Assembly (NCBI RefSeq): GCF_044793635.1
Contig: NZ_CP084992.1
Coordinates: forward strand, 2,604,001-2,668,000
Length of the DNA: 64,000 bases
Reading direction: 5' to 3'
DNA from: Virgibacillus_F necropolis_A
GTDB taxonomy: Bacteria > Bacillota > Bacilli > Bacillales > Amphibacillaceae
The notes beneath the pieces were generated by a model. That model saw nothing but the letters and a program-made list of their open reading frames with translations, was not told the DNA's origin and made no database searches. Each line of letters begins with the position of its first letter. The stretch's first letter is position 1. A program made the translations under genes and the position numbers. Positions 34,178-47,263 of the stretch are shown here, piece by piece.

Positions 34178-34231
34178 AAGAACAATTATGGCGTTCGCCA
34201 TTAATACTTGGTGAACACCAAGTATTCTAAT
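34178..34231 (+). repeat. small hairpin repeat S3 within the tRNA cluster
   Basis: GGCGTTCGCC and ACTTGGTG-AA-CACCAAGT stems in a 54-nt unit aligned with S1 and S2. It sits between tRNA-Glu and tRNA-Asp. Confidence 0.65.
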
Positions 34232-34243
34232 GTTTTTCGGACT

Positions 34244-34320
34244 GGTCCGGTAGTTCAGTTGGTTAGAATGCCTGCCTGTCACGCAGGAGGTCGCGGGTTC
34301 GAGTCCCGTCCGGACCGCCA
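34244..34320 (+). tRNA. tRNA-Asp (GTC)
   Basis: Acceptor GGTCCGG/CCGGACC, anticodon in CTGTCAC, CCA encoded. Identical to the copy at 40362. Confidence 0.97.
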
Positions 34321-34328
34321 TTTAATGA

Positions 34329-34403
34329 TGGGCTATAGCCAAGCGGTAAGGCAGCAGGTTTTGATCCTGTCATTCCCAGGTTCGAATCCTGGTAGCCCAG
34401 CCA
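34329..34403 (+). tRNA. tRNA-Gln (TTG)
   Basis: Acceptor TGGGCTA/TAGCCCA, anticodon in TTTTGAT, CCA encoded. Confidence 0.97.
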
Positions 34404-34426
34404 TTTTTTAAATAGCTGTATATAAT

Positions 34427-34499
34427 GAGCCATTAGCTCAGTTGGTAGAGCATCTGACTTTTAATCAGAGGGTCGAAGGTTCGAATCCTTCATGGCTCA
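34427..34499 (+). tRNA. tRNA-Lys (TTT)
   Basis: Acceptor GAGCCAT/ATGGCTC, anticodon in CTTTTAA; CCA not encoded. Confidence 0.97.
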
Positions 34500-34520
34500 T
34501 CCTTATTAATAGCATCTCTT

Positions 34521-34602
34521 GCGGGTGTGGCGGAACTGGCAGACGCGCTAGACTTAGGATCTAGTGTCTTATGACGTGGGGGTTCGACTCCCTTCACCCG
34601 CA
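34521..34602 (+). tRNA. tRNA-Leu (TAG)
   Basis: Class II; acceptor GCGGGTG/CACCCGC, anticodon in CTTAGGA, CCA not encoded. Confidence 0.96.
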
Positions 34603-34659
34603 TATTCACATGCGAATTGCTGTGTAATGCACAGTGTTTTGTTTTTTGTGAAGGTTTAT

Positions 34660-34743
<84 letters not shown>

Positions 34744-34816
34744 TTTGAAAGTTTTATTAATAAAACTATTGCTTTCTTATTGCAAACATGATATATTAGT
34801 AAATGTCGCTTCAAAA

Positions 34817-34890
34817 GCGCCCGTAGCTCAATTGGATAGAGTACTTGACTACGAATCAAGGGGTTAGAGGTTCGAGTCCTCTCGGGCGCA
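34817..34890 (+). tRNA. tRNA-Arg (ACG)
   Basis: Acceptor GCGCCCG/CGGGCGC, anticodon in CTACGAA (A34 expected to become inosine). Confidence 0.97.
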
Positions 34891-34904
34891 CTATACATAT
34901 TGAT

Positions 34905-34981
34905 CGGGAAGTAGCTCAGCTTGGTAGAGCACATGGTTTGGGACCATGGGGTCGCAGGTTCGAATCCTGTCTTCCCGACCA
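34905..34981 (+). tRNA. tRNA-Pro (TGG)
   Basis: Acceptor CGGGAAG/CTTCCCG, anticodon in TTTGGGA, CCA encoded. Confidence 0.97.
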
Positions 34982-35006
34982 GGGGAACTTTTTATTAACT
35001 TTATAT

Positions 35007-35080
35007 GCGGGTATAGTTTAGTGGTAAAACCTCAGCCTTCCAAGCTGATGATGGGGGTTCGATTCCCCCTACCCGCTCCA
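35007..35080 (+). tRNA. tRNA-Gly (TCC)
   Basis: Acceptor GCGGGTA/TACCCGC, anticodon in CTTCCAA, CCA encoded. Confidence 0.97.
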
Positions 35081-35099
35081 ATATTTATTCTAATATAGC

Positions 35100-35173
<74 letters not shown>

Positions 35174-35180
35174 TTTTGCT

Positions 35181-35217
35181 CCTTGAAAACTGAACAAAAC
35201 AACCAAGTATGTCAAGT
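35181..35217 (+). other. 5' arm of the 16S precursor processing stalk
   Basis: CCTTGAAAACTGAACAAAAC and AACCAAGTATGTCAAG pair with the segment at 36947-36981 (CTTGACATATAAGGTTGTTT, GTTCAGTTTTGAGG), the expected RNase III stalk around 16S. Confidence 0.8.
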
Positions 35218-35273
35218 AACGAAACAAAGCTAAGACAATTGATAGAATCGATTGGTGTTGATTCTATTCAAAC

Positions 35274-36846
<1,573 letters not shown>

Positions 36847-36946
36847 AAAAACAGAAAGCAGAAGCTATTCGTAGCTGAAGCCGTACTGTTTAACGGAAGA
36901 TCGGTGACGCTTGTCGTCATCGATAAGACCTGCCATTGGTAGGCCT

Positions 36947-36981
36947 TGACATATAAGGTTGTTTGTTCAGTTTTGAGGGAT
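36947..36981 (+). other. 3' arm of the 16S precursor processing stalk
   Basis: Reverse complement, with few mismatches, of 35181-35217. The remainder of the 16S-23S spacer (36843-37067) holds no tRNA. Confidence 0.8.
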
Positions 36982-36999
36982 GCGAATCTCTCTTTTTGT

Positions 37000-37022
37000 A
37001 CCTTGAAAACTAAATAAGAGCA
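37000..37022 (+). other. 5' arm of the 23S precursor processing stalk
   Basis: GTACCTTGAAAACTAAATAA then GAG pairs with CTCTTATTTAGTTTTTAGGG at 40016-40038. Confidence 0.8.
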
Positions 37023-37067
37023 AGATAGACAACGACATCAAAAACGTAAGTTCTTAATCATAAAGAT

Positions 37068-39986
<2,919 letters not shown>

Positions 39987-40054
39987 AACAAATTATGATG
40001 TACGTGTCTATAGCGCTCTTATTTAGTTTTTAGGGTACAAAATAAAAAAAGTAC

Positions 40055-40083
40055 TTGCATTTTGAAGCAAGAACACATATAAT
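40055..40083 (+). promoter_or_regulatory. putative promoter in the 23S-5S spacer
   Basis: TTGCAT, exactly 17 nt, TATAAT; its start point would fall about 15 nt upstream of 5S. Confidence 0.55.
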
Positions 40084-40106
40084 ATATCTTGTCCTTATTA
40101 AAAAAG

Positions 40107-40223
40107 GTCTGGTAGTAATAGCGGAGAAGTCACACCTGTTCCCATGCCGAACACAGTAGTTAAGCTCTCCAGCGCCGATGGTAGTTGGGACTTTGTCCCT
40201 GCAAGAGTAGGACGCCGCCAGGC
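40107..40223 (+). rRNA. 5S ribosomal RNA
   Basis: About 117 nt; GTCTGGTAGTAATAGCGGAG, CCCATGCCGAACAC and AGTAGGACGCCGCCAGGC; the ends pair. Confidence 0.96.
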
Positions 40224-40265
40224 CGTACTTTTAAAGTACATGTACAAATCAATACTTTCTCATAT

Positions 40266-40345
<80 letters not shown>

Positions 40346-40361
40346 AATTTTAAAATAAATT

Positions 40362-40438
40362 GGTCCGGTAGTTCAGTTGGTTAGAATGCCTGCCTGTCAC
40401 GCAGGAGGTCGCGGGTTCGAGTCCCGTCCGGACCGCCA
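40362..40438 (+). tRNA. tRNA-Asp (GTC), second copy
   Basis: Same sequence as 34244-34320. The pair fMet-Asp after 5S equals trnE of B. subtilis. Confidence 0.97.
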
Positions 40439-40451
40439 CTAATATAAATTG

Positions 40452-40488
40452 ACACACATGTTTTCATAATTTGAAGGCATGTGTTTTT
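40452..40488 (+). terminator. terminator of the rrn-tRNA operon
   Basis: ACACATG pairs with CATGTGT, then TTTTT. Between here and 40689 I see no gene; no convincing promoter for thiL was found. Confidence 0.8.
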
Positions 40489-40689
40489 GTATATATGAAA
40501 TTCAAAGCAATCATCCTAATTACACCTCTTATTTCACACGCATTAATACCTTCAAGGATCTTTTTCCTTTTATCATACAGATTGAGTCGGCTACAGACTT
40601 TTGATAGTATTTTTTCCCTTTTTCCTTTGTTTTTGCTATCATAACTATAGGATTATTTTCTTTCTGACAAAAAGGTTGGTGATTATAGA

Positions 40690-41652
40690 GTGGATGAGTT
40701 TTCCTTTATTCAATCAATAAAACAACACTCCTATAAACAATCATCTTTAATAAAGGGTGTTGGAGATGATGCAGCTATTATTCGTCAATCATCTGAGGAT
40801 GTGGTAGTAGCTGTTGACACATTCGTAGAAAACGTGCATTTTTCAAAGGAAACGACGGAACCATATCATATAGGACACCGTGTATTGGCAGCAAATATAA
40901 GTGATATGGCGGCAATGGGAGCAACCCCGGCGTTTTATCTTGTTTCGATTGTGTTGTCAAAACATTATTCATCCAAAGAAGTGGAAGAAATTTTTGAAGG
41001 CATGCGTTCAATTGCAAATAGATACGGAATGGATCTAATTGGTGGTGATACAGTTAGTGGACAGGAAATGTCTATCTCCGTTACCGTTATAGGTTATGTA
41101 TCGCAAAAGAGAGCAAGGTATCGTAGTGACGCAAGGGAAAAGGATATTGTGTTTGTGACGGGTACACTTGGTGATTCACAGGCAGGATTTCATATTCTCA
41201 ATAATGCTAGTACATACCAAGATGAAACGTATTATATTGAAAAACATCAACAACCTATTCCAAGAGTTGAATTTGCTAAACGATTGGAAGAAATAGATCG
41301 AGTAGCATTAAACGATATAAGTGATGGAATAGGAAATGAGGCTGCCGAGATTGCTGAGGCTTCACAGGTCACGTTACATTTGTTTGAAGATAAAATTCCT
41401 ACATCAGCATCCTATTCTCAATTTCCGTCAGAGCTTCAGGAAAAATGGAAGCTATTTGGTGGGGAAGACTTTGAATTAGTAGGCACGGTGTCTAAAGATA
41501 AATGGACATATGTTCAGGAAGCAGCAAACGATATAGGAATACCTGTGACGGAGATTGGTTATGTCAGTCAGTATAAAAATAACTATGTTTATCTACATAA
41601 AGATAATAGGCATATTCCGCTAAAAAAAGACGGGTACAATCATTTGAAATAG
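40690..41652 (+). CDS. thiL: thiamine-monophosphate kinase ThiL
   Basis: A 320-residue PurM-like kinase converting thiamine phosphate to the active diphosphate with ATP. Motifs: GVGDDAAII (metal/nucleotide binding), VAVDTFVENVHF, NISDMAAMGATP, LIGGDTVSG, VTGTLGDSQAG and ALNDISDGIGNEAAEIA, with FGGEDFELVGTV at the C-terminal part. The start is GTG 40690, after AAAAAGGTTGGTG. It is the first gene of a conserved operon with tsaE, tsaB, rimI and tsaD (ydiA-ydiE order of B. subtilis). Confidence 0.95.
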   Translation: MDEFSFIQSIKQHSYKQSSLIKGVGDDAAIIRQSSEDVVVAVDTFVENVHFSKETTEPYHIGHRVLAANISDMAAMGATPAFYLVSIVLSKHYSSKEVEEIFEGMRSIANRYGMDLIGGDTVSGQEMSISVTVIGYVSQKRARYRSDAREKDIVFVTGTLGDSQAGFHILNNASTYQDETYYIEKHQQPIPRVEFAKRLEEIDRVALNDISDGIGNEAAEIAEASQVTLHLFEDKIPTSASYSQFPSELQEKWKLFGGEDFELVGTVSKDKWTYVQEAANDIGIPVTEIGYVSQYKNNYVYLHKDNRHIPLKKDGYNHLK

Positions 41653-41660
41653 GTGATTTA

Positions 41661-42116
41661 ATGAGTAAAAACCAAATCGAAACACATACAGAAGAAGAGA
41701 CTAAAAAATTAGCAACTAGATTGGCTAATTTACTGCGCCCTGGAGATGTTATCACACTTGAAGGTGATTTAGGTGCTGGTAAAACCACTTTCACAAAAGG
41801 TATTGCTATTGGACTTGGAGTGAAACGTGTAGTTAATAGTCCGACATACACGATTATCAAGGAATATGAAGGAGAGCTCCCTCTATACCATATGGACGTG
41901 TACAGGTTGGAGGATTCTGATGAAGATATAGGCTTTTCGGAGTATTTCGAGGGGGAAGGTATATCCGTAGTGGAGTGGGCACATTTTATCGAAGAGTACC
42001 TTCCAAATGAACGTTTGGATATAAAAATTAACTACATCAATGAACACAAACGTGTAATTGAATTTTATCCTAGTGGAAGTCATTTTAATTGGATAATTTC
42101 ATCTTTAATTGGATAG
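41661..42116 (+). CDS. tsaE: tRNA t6A ATPase TsaE
   Basis: A 151-residue P-loop ATPase: GDLGAGKTTFTKGIAIGLG (Walker A), NSPTYTIIKEY and LYHMDVYRLED in the middle, FSEYFEGEGISVVEWAHFIE near the end. With TsaB and TsaD it completes threonylcarbamoyl-adenosine formation at position 37 of ANN-decoding tRNAs. It follows thiL by 8 nt, with AGGTGAT before the ATG. Confidence 0.95.
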   Translation: MSKNQIETHTEEETKKLATRLANLLRPGDVITLEGDLGAGKTTFTKGIAIGLGVKRVVNSPTYTIIKEYEGELPLYHMDVYRLEDSDEDIGFSEYFEGEGISVVEWAHFIEEYLPNERLDIKINYINEHKRVIEFYPSGSHFNWIISSLIG

Positions 42117-42149
42117 TTTACACGGAAAAATAAATAAGGAGTTCCATAT

Positions 42150-42857
42150 ATGAATGTACTTGCAATAGATACTTCTAATCAAATTATGGGTGTAGCCATT
42201 TTAAAGGATAACACTTTAATTGGTGAAGTTGTGACGAATCTTACAAAAAACCATTCTGTCCGTCTTATGCCAGCAATTGTCCAATTAATGAATGATACCC
42301 AGATGAAGCCAGAACAATTGGATGAAATCGTTGTTGCAAAAGGGCCCGGTTCATTTACTGGTGTACGAATAGGACTTGCAACAGCAAAGGCAATGGCATG
42401 GTCACTTGAAATACCGATAAAAGGGATATCAAGCTTAGAGGCACTTGCATATCAAGGGAGTTTTTTCCCAGCATATATTTGCCCCTTTTTTGACGCTCGA
42501 CGAGGAATGGTTTATACAGGTTTATATCAGTGGAAACATGACCAAATAGAGTTGATAGACGAAGAGGTCAACTTTTCAATGGAAGAATGGCTAGATCGGC
42601 TAGTAAAAGAAAAGAAGCAAGTGCTATTTTTAAGCCAGGACATAGAAATGTATCGTTCTATGATTATGGAAAAGTTAGGGGAACAAGCTATTATCCCAGA
42701 TTCAACTTATCATATAGCAAAACCCTCACATTTAGCATTGGCTGCAAAGAATAAAGTCGCAGATAATACGCATGAAATAACACCGAATTATTTGCGGTTA
42801 GTAGAGGCAGAGGCGAATTGGTTAAAAGCACAAAAGGAAGCAACCAAAAATGGCTGA
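42150..42857 (+). CDS. tsaB: tRNA t6A protein TsaB
   Basis: A 235-residue ASKHA-fold protein (MNVLAIDTSNQIMGVAI, VAKGPGSFTGVRIGLATAKA, GISSLEALA, FDARRGMVYTGLY). It is the inactive-kinase partner that pairs with TsaD. The start follows AAGGAG; the end overlaps rimI by 8 nt, indicating tight coupling. Confidence 0.95.
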   Translation: MNVLAIDTSNQIMGVAILKDNTLIGEVVTNLTKNHSVRLMPAIVQLMNDTQMKPEQLDEIVVAKGPGSFTGVRIGLATAKAMAWSLEIPIKGISSLEALAYQGSFFPAYICPFFDARRGMVYTGLYQWKHDQIELIDEEVNFSMEEWLDRLVKEKKQVLFLSQDIEMYRSMIMEKLGEQAIIPDSTYHIAKPSHLALAAKNKVADNTHEITPNYLRLVEAEANWLKAQKEATKNG

Positions 42858-43296
42858 TCTTGTAATTCGACCGATGGAACTAACAGACATTGGAGCGGTA
42901 GTCGAAGTAGAAAAAGCATCTTTTGCCACACCATGGACAGAGGATATTTTTTACCAGGAGGTAGTAGTAAACCAGTTTGCTCATTACTTTGTAGTGGAGG
43001 TTGACGGGGTTATTGTTGGTTATGCAGGGCTATGGATTGTAATTGATGATGCGCAAATTACAAATATAGCCATTATGCCGAGCTACAGAGGTTATAAACT
43101 AGGTGAGAAGCTTTTCCAATTTACAATGCAACAAGCAATTCATTTAGGAAGTAATCGTCTATCATTGGAAGTGCGGGTTTCCAACATTATTGCACAACGA
43201 ATGTATCGGAAATTTGGACTTGTTCCTGGTGGTCTACGAAAAAGTTATTATACAGATAATAAAGAGGATGCGTTAGTAATGTGGGTGAATTTATGA
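42850..43296 (+). CDS. rimI: ribosomal-protein-alanine N-acetyltransferase RimI
   Basis: A 148-residue GNAT acetyltransferase: FATPWTEDIFYQEVV, AGLWIVIDDAQITNIAIMPS, then YRGYKLGEKLFQFTMQQA (acetyl-CoA pyrophosphate loop, RGxxxG-like) and LEVRVSNIIAQRMYRKFG. The family acetylates the N-terminus of ribosomal protein S18. It overlaps tsaB and tsaD. Confidence 0.93.
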   Translation: MADLVIRPMELTDIGAVVEVEKASFATPWTEDIFYQEVVVNQFAHYFVVEVDGVIVGYAGLWIVIDDAQITNIAIMPSYRGYKLGEKLFQFTMQQAIHLGSNRLSLEVRVSNIIAQRMYRKFGLVPGGLRKSYYTDNKEDALVMWVNL

Positions 43297-44306
43297 TGAA
43301 AAAAGATACATATATTATGGGAATAGAAACCAGCTGTGATGAAACTGCTGTAGCAATTTTGAGAAATGGAACAGAAGTTTTATCAAATGTGGTAGCATCT
43401 CAAATCGAAAGTCATAAGCGGTTTGGCGGGGTTGTCCCTGAAATTGCTTCAAGACATCATGTAGAGCAAATGACAATTGTGTTAGAAGAATCATTTAATC
43501 AAGCAAACATCAGTTGGGAGCAAATCGATGCGATAACTGTTACAGAAGGGCCAGGATTAGTAGGTGCACTACTTGTAGGAGTGAATACTGCAAAAGCATT
43601 AGCATTTGCTAAACAAAAACCACTGGTAGGTGTTCATCATATCGCAGGTCATATTTATGCGAATAGATTGGAACAAGATTTTGAATTCCCATTGTTAGCT
43701 TTAGTAGTTTCTGGTGGTCACACGGAGCTTGTACTGATGCGTGACCATGGTAACTTTGAAGTGATAGGGGAAACGCTCGATGACGCAGCCGGTGAGGCAT
43801 ATGACAAAGTAGCACGTTTGCTGAAGCTTCCGTATCCAGGTGGTCCACATATCGATAAACTCGCTGCTGAAGGTGAAGAATCTATTCCATTCCCTCGAGC
43901 CTGGCTTGAAGAAGGTAGTTTAAATTTTAGTTTTAGTGGATTAAAATCAGCAGTTATCAACACTATCCACAATGCGGGACAGCGCGGGGAAAAATTACAA
44001 CCTGAAGATATCGCTGCAAGTTTTCAAGCTAGTGTTGTAGAAGTGCTAACAGAAAAAACTTATCAAGCCGCAATGAATCACGATGTTAAACAAGTTATAG
44101 TCGCTGGTGGTGTAGCTGCTAATAAAGGCCTTCGTCAAGCACTTACAAACAGGTTTGCGGGTTCAAACACGCCTTTATTAATTCCACCAATTCAATTATG
44201 CACAGATAATGCTGCGATGATTGCTGCCGCCGGAACGATTGCTTTTGAACAAGGAAAAAGATCAGCATGGGACTTGAATGCTAATCCTTCTTTAGTACTA
44301 AAGTAA
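43293..44306 (+). CDS. tsaD: tRNA N6-threonylcarbamoyltransferase TsaD (Gcp)
   Basis: A 337-residue ASKHA ATPase, the catalytic component that moves threonylcarbamoyl to A37. Signature blocks: GIETSCDETAVAILRNG, FGGVVPEIASRHHVEQM, TEGPGLVGALLVGVN, the metal-binding HHIAGHIYA, VSGGHTELVLM, LDDAAGEAYDKVARLL and AGGVAANKGLR. The ATGATG at 43293/43296 overlaps the rimI stop; a GTG at 43281 is too far upstream. Downstream lies the cluster of DnaA boxes. Confidence 0.95.
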   Translation: MMKKDTYIMGIETSCDETAVAILRNGTEVLSNVVASQIESHKRFGGVVPEIASRHHVEQMTIVLEESFNQANISWEQIDAITVTEGPGLVGALLVGVNTAKALAFAKQKPLVGVHHIAGHIYANRLEQDFEFPLLALVVSGGHTELVLMRDHGNFEVIGETLDDAAGEAYDKVARLLKLPYPGGPHIDKLAAEGEESIPFPRAWLEEGSLNFSFSGLKSAVINTIHNAGQRGEKLQPEDIAASFQASVVEVLTEKTYQAAMNHDVKQVIVAGGVAANKGLRQALTNRFAGSNTPLLIPPIQLCTDNAAMIAAAGTIAFEQGKRSAWDLNANPSLVLK

Positions 44307-44309
44307 AAG

Positions 44310-44479
44310 TTATCAACAGAATGTGGATAGGTATATGTAAGTGGTGTATATGTGGGTAAAAATGTGGATAAACAAGTATTTGCATGTGGAAAATGTGCAT
44401 AACCTTGTTGAAAACTAGTCCCTCTGCAACGCAATTGTTTATATGTCTGTGGATTAATAGAAAATGTTGTTGTGGATTT
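44310..44479 (+). promoter_or_regulatory. cluster of eight DnaA-box-like 9-mers between tsaD and ydiF
   Basis: Sites: TTATCAACA 44310, TGTGGATAG 44322, TGTGGGTAA 44351, TGTGGATAA 44363 (perfect), TGTGGAAAA 44385, TGTGCATAA 44394, TGTGGATTA 44448 and TGTGGATTT 44471. Seven are in one orientation. In B. subtilis this same gene gap (gcp-ydiF) is, as I recall, a DnaA-bound cluster outside oriC that affects initiation control. It is not the origin: dnaA and dnaN are absent. Confidence 0.75.
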
Positions 44480-44487
44480 CTCATTAA

Positions 44488-44533
44488 AATAGGCTAATGC
44501 TGTCTGCTTATGCAGATACAGCATTAGCCTATT
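44488..44533. terminator. long perfect inverted repeat after the DnaA-box cluster
   Basis: AATAGGCTAATGCTGT and its exact complement enclose a nested CTGC-TTAT-GCAG stem, 20 bp in total. It can end tsaD-side transcripts; the T-rich tail is weak. Confidence 0.7.
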
Positions 44534-44541
44534 ATTAATAT

Positions 44542-44690
44542 GGAAAGAAAGTATAAAATTTTGGCGTTTATCTGTCTAGCTCCAGCGCCTAGCCCCTCGA
44601 GTTTTTAAGTCAAATCTCTTTGTGATAAAAATCATCACTAAGAGATTCGTCTTAAACTTGTCGGGTCTGACCAAGGCGCTTGCGCTTTTC
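44542..44690 (+). repeat. dispersed palindromic repeat R6
   Basis: The most complete copy: GGAAAGAAAGTATAAAATT at the start, TCTGTCTAGCTCCAGCGCC, a hairpin (AATCTCTT-GTGAT/ATCAC-AAGAGATT) and the end GGCGCTTGCGCTTTTCTTAT. Nearly identical to R2. Confidence 0.85.
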
Positions 44691-44713
44691 TTATATGACT
44701 TTGATGTTTACTA

Positions 44714-46633
44714 TTATTCTTGAAGCTCTGTCCATTCTTCCATTAGTTGTTCAAGCGTTTGTTTAATATCGTTTGTTTCCTTTGTTAGCGCTAATGCTTT
44801 CTCATGATCCTGAAAAACTTCAGGCTTTGTCATTTCTAATTCCAGATTAGCGAGTTCACTTTCTCGTTCCTCAATCAGACTTTCTAATTCATCTATTCGT
44901 CTTTGAATTTTCCTTTCTTCACGCTGTCGTACCTTTTCCTCTTTGTAACTCAATTTTCCCGTATCAACCTGTGTTTCTTTTACTTGCTCCTGTTGTAGTC
45001 GTTCTCTTTCAGCCTGCTCTTCTTTTTTCGCAACATAATAATCATAATCACCTAGGTATCCAGTGACATGATCTGCTTGAATTTCAACTACCTGTTCAGC
45101 AATTTTATTGATAAAATAGCGGTCATGTGAAACAAATATGATGGTGCCATTATAATCGATTAGCGCGGATTCCAGCACTTCTTTACTGTCTATATCCAAG
45201 TGGTTAGTTGGTTCATCCAGTATTAAGAAATTGGCATGAAGCATCATCAATTTCGCAAGTGATAGCCTAGCCTTTTCACCACCACTAAGCGCATGAACAG
45301 GCTTTAAAACGTCATCACCTGAGAATAAAAAGTTTCCCAACACGGTACGGATATCTTTTTCCTTTTCATTTGGGTATTGGTCCCATAGCTCTTGAAGTAC
45401 TGTATTATTAGGATTTAAGTTTGTTTGTTCCTGGTCATAATACCCAATTTCAACATTTGTTCCAATTTGAATGGAACCAGTGCTAGGCTGAAATTGCCCA
45501 GTTATCATTTTTAATAAGGTCGTTTTACCAATCCCATTTGGTCCAACAAGTGCAATGCTGTCACCGCGGTTCACATTAAGTTTCATACCTTCAAACAAAA
45601 ATTTATCATCATCGTTATACCGGAACGCGAGGTCATTTATTTTCAATACGTCATTACCACTTCGCTTAGTTGAATCAAAAGAAAATTTAGCAGAGGATTC
45701 GTCTCCTCTTGGCCTGTCCATCTTTTCCATCTTCTCAAGCTTTTTCCTTCTGCTTTGGGCTCGCTTTGTAGTTGAGGCACGCACAATATTTTTTTGTACA
45801 AATTCCTCTAGCTGTTTTATTTCAGACTGTTGTTTTTCATACTCTTTCATTTCCTGTTCATAATCGAGCGCCCGTTGATCCAGATACTTACTATATGATC
45901 CATGGTATTTTTTAACCCTATGATAGGAAATTTCATAGACAATGGATACAGTCTTGTCTAAAAAGTAACGGTCATGGGATACAATGGTAACGGCACCTGG
46001 GTAACTCACTAAATAATTTTCAAGCCAGCCAAGTGTTTCAATGTCTAAATGGTTGGTTGGTTCGTCAAGAATGAGTAAAGCAGGCTTTTGTAAAAGTAAC
46101 TTGCCTAGAGCCAGTCGTGTTTTTTGACCACCACTTAATGTACTTATTGGTGTCTGATAATCGCCCTCGTAAAAATGCAAACCATTCAGAACAGATTTGA
46201 TGGAGGACTCATACTGGTATCCACCTTCTGTGATAAAAGCTTGCTGTTTCGTATCATATTCTTGTAAAAGCTGGTTATATTTATCATCTGATAAGCTTGA
46301 TGCTAGTTCCATATCTTTTTCAAGCTTTCTAAGCTCTTGCTCTTTTTTAAGTAGAGTTTGAAACACCTGCAGCATTTCATCCCAAATCGTTTTATCCGAT
46401 TCAAGGCCCGTATGCTGGGATAGATAACCGATGGTAAGATCCTTAGGTTTGTGCATAACTCCTTCGTCATAGGAAAATTCGCCAGCCATGATTTTAAGTA
46501 AGGTCGATTTCCCGGCGCCATTTCTACCAACAATCGCAATTCTATCCTGATCTTTTATTTCAAGTTTAATATTTGATAAAATCTTTTCCGCTCCAAATGA
46601 CTTACTAATGTTATTCAATTGCATAATAATCAT
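44714..46633 (-). CDS. ydiF: ABC-F family ATPase (YdiF-like)
   Basis: A 639-residue cytoplasmic ABC-F protein with two ATPase cassettes and no membrane domain. Cassette 1: GRNGAGKST, LSGGQKTRLAL, LLILDEPTNHLD. The linker is a charged helical pair including VQKNIVRASTTKRAQSRRKK. Cassette 2: GPNGIGKTT, LSGGEKARLSL, FLILDEPTNHLD. The C-terminal 90 residues form a coiled coil (EERESELANLELEM). ABC-F proteins act on the ribosome, often rescuing stalled translation. I take the ATG at 46633, 6 nt after GAGGTG; a GTG at 46642 is upstream. Transcribed against its neighbours. Confidence 0.93.
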   Translation of the reverse strand: MIIMQLNNISKSFGAEKILSNIKLEIKDQDRIAIVGRNGAGKSTLLKIMAGEFSYDEGVMHKPKDLTIGYLSQHTGLESDKTIWDEMLQVFQTLLKKEQELRKLEKDMELASSLSDDKYNQLLQEYDTKQQAFITEGGYQYESSIKSVLNGLHFYEGDYQTPISTLSGGQKTRLALGKLLLQKPALLILDEPTNHLDIETLGWLENYLVSYPGAVTIVSHDRYFLDKTVSIVYEISYHRVKKYHGSYSKYLDQRALDYEQEMKEYEKQQSEIKQLEEFVQKNIVRASTTKRAQSRRKKLEKMEKMDRPRGDESSAKFSFDSTKRSGNDVLKINDLAFRYNDDDKFLFEGMKLNVNRGDSIALVGPNGIGKTTLLKMITGQFQPSTGSIQIGTNVEIGYYDQEQTNLNPNNTVLQELWDQYPNEKEKDIRTVLGNFLFSGDDVLKPVHALSGGEKARLSLAKLMMLHANFLILDEPTNHLDIDSKEVLESALIDYNGTIIFVSHDRYFINKIAEQVVEIQADHVTGYLGDYDYYVAKKEEQAERERLQQEQVKETQVDTGKLSYKEEKVRQREERKIQRRIDELESLIEERESELANLELEMTKPEVFQDHEKALALTKETNDIKQTLEQLMEEWTELQE

Positions 46634-46765
46634 TACGTTCACCTCAGTAATATCAGTGTATCGTATAACTTAATTACCTAGCAATGTTTAATTGTGAAAA
46701 TAATCACGACTTATCGTATTTTTTCTGATAAAATGAACTATGACTTTAAATATGGAGATGAGAAA

Positions 46766-47260
46766 ATGGCTGATTTTACTCACTTTAATCAACAAGGCAG
46801 AGCGAAAATGGTGGATATTAGTGAGAAAAAAGAGACAGAACGGATTGCTATAGCTAGATCCAGTATAGTTGTAACAAAAGAAATTTACATAAAAATTGTG
46901 GATCAAGGAATTGAAAAAGGGGACGTACTTGCGGTAGCACAGGTCGCTGGTATTATGGCAGCGAAGAAGACATCGGATTGGATACCAATGTGTCACCCTT
47001 TACAATTAAAAGGAATAAACATTTCATTTGACTGGAATTTATCAAATAATAAGTACGAATTAATTATAGAAGTTTTTGTTAAAACAAAAGGAAGTACTGG
47101 TGTTGAAATGGAGGCACTAACTGCCGCATCAGCAACGGCGTTAACCGTTTATGATATGTGCAAAGCAATAGATAAGGGAATGGTAATCGGCCAAACCTAT
47201 TTAATTGAGAAAAAGGGCGGCAAGTCAGGCGATTACACCCGGAAGAATAAGGGGGAATAA
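46766..47260 (+). CDS. moaC: cyclic pyranopterin monophosphate synthase MoaC
   Basis: A 164-residue molybdenum-cofactor enzyme. Family blocks: FTHFNQQGRAKMVDIS, GDVLAVAQVAGIMAAKKTS, the active-site MCHPLQLKGI and GSTGVEMEALTAASATALTVYDMCKAID. It turns the MoaA product into cyclic pyranopterin phosphate. The ATG at 46766 follows GGAGATGAG. It is adjacent to rex as ydiG is in B. subtilis; no other moa genes are in the window. Confidence 0.95.
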   Translation: MADFTHFNQQGRAKMVDISEKKETERIAIARSSIVVTKEIYIKIVDQGIEKGDVLAVAQVAGIMAAKKTSDWIPMCHPLQLKGINISFDWNLSNNKYELIIEVFVKTKGSTGVEMEALTAASATALTVYDMCKAIDKGMVIGQTYLIEKKGGKSGDYTRKNKGE

Positions 47261-47263
47261 ATA

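Noticed and set aside
35235..35265. TTGATA ... TTCTAT as a promoter directly before 16S
   Set aside because: The stretch is better explained by a hairpin (TAGAATC with GATTCTA), and the -10 match is poor.
44310..44479. The DnaA-box cluster as a replication origin
   Set aside because: There is no dnaA or dnaN gene, and the surroundings match tsaD-ydiF, a known non-origin location.
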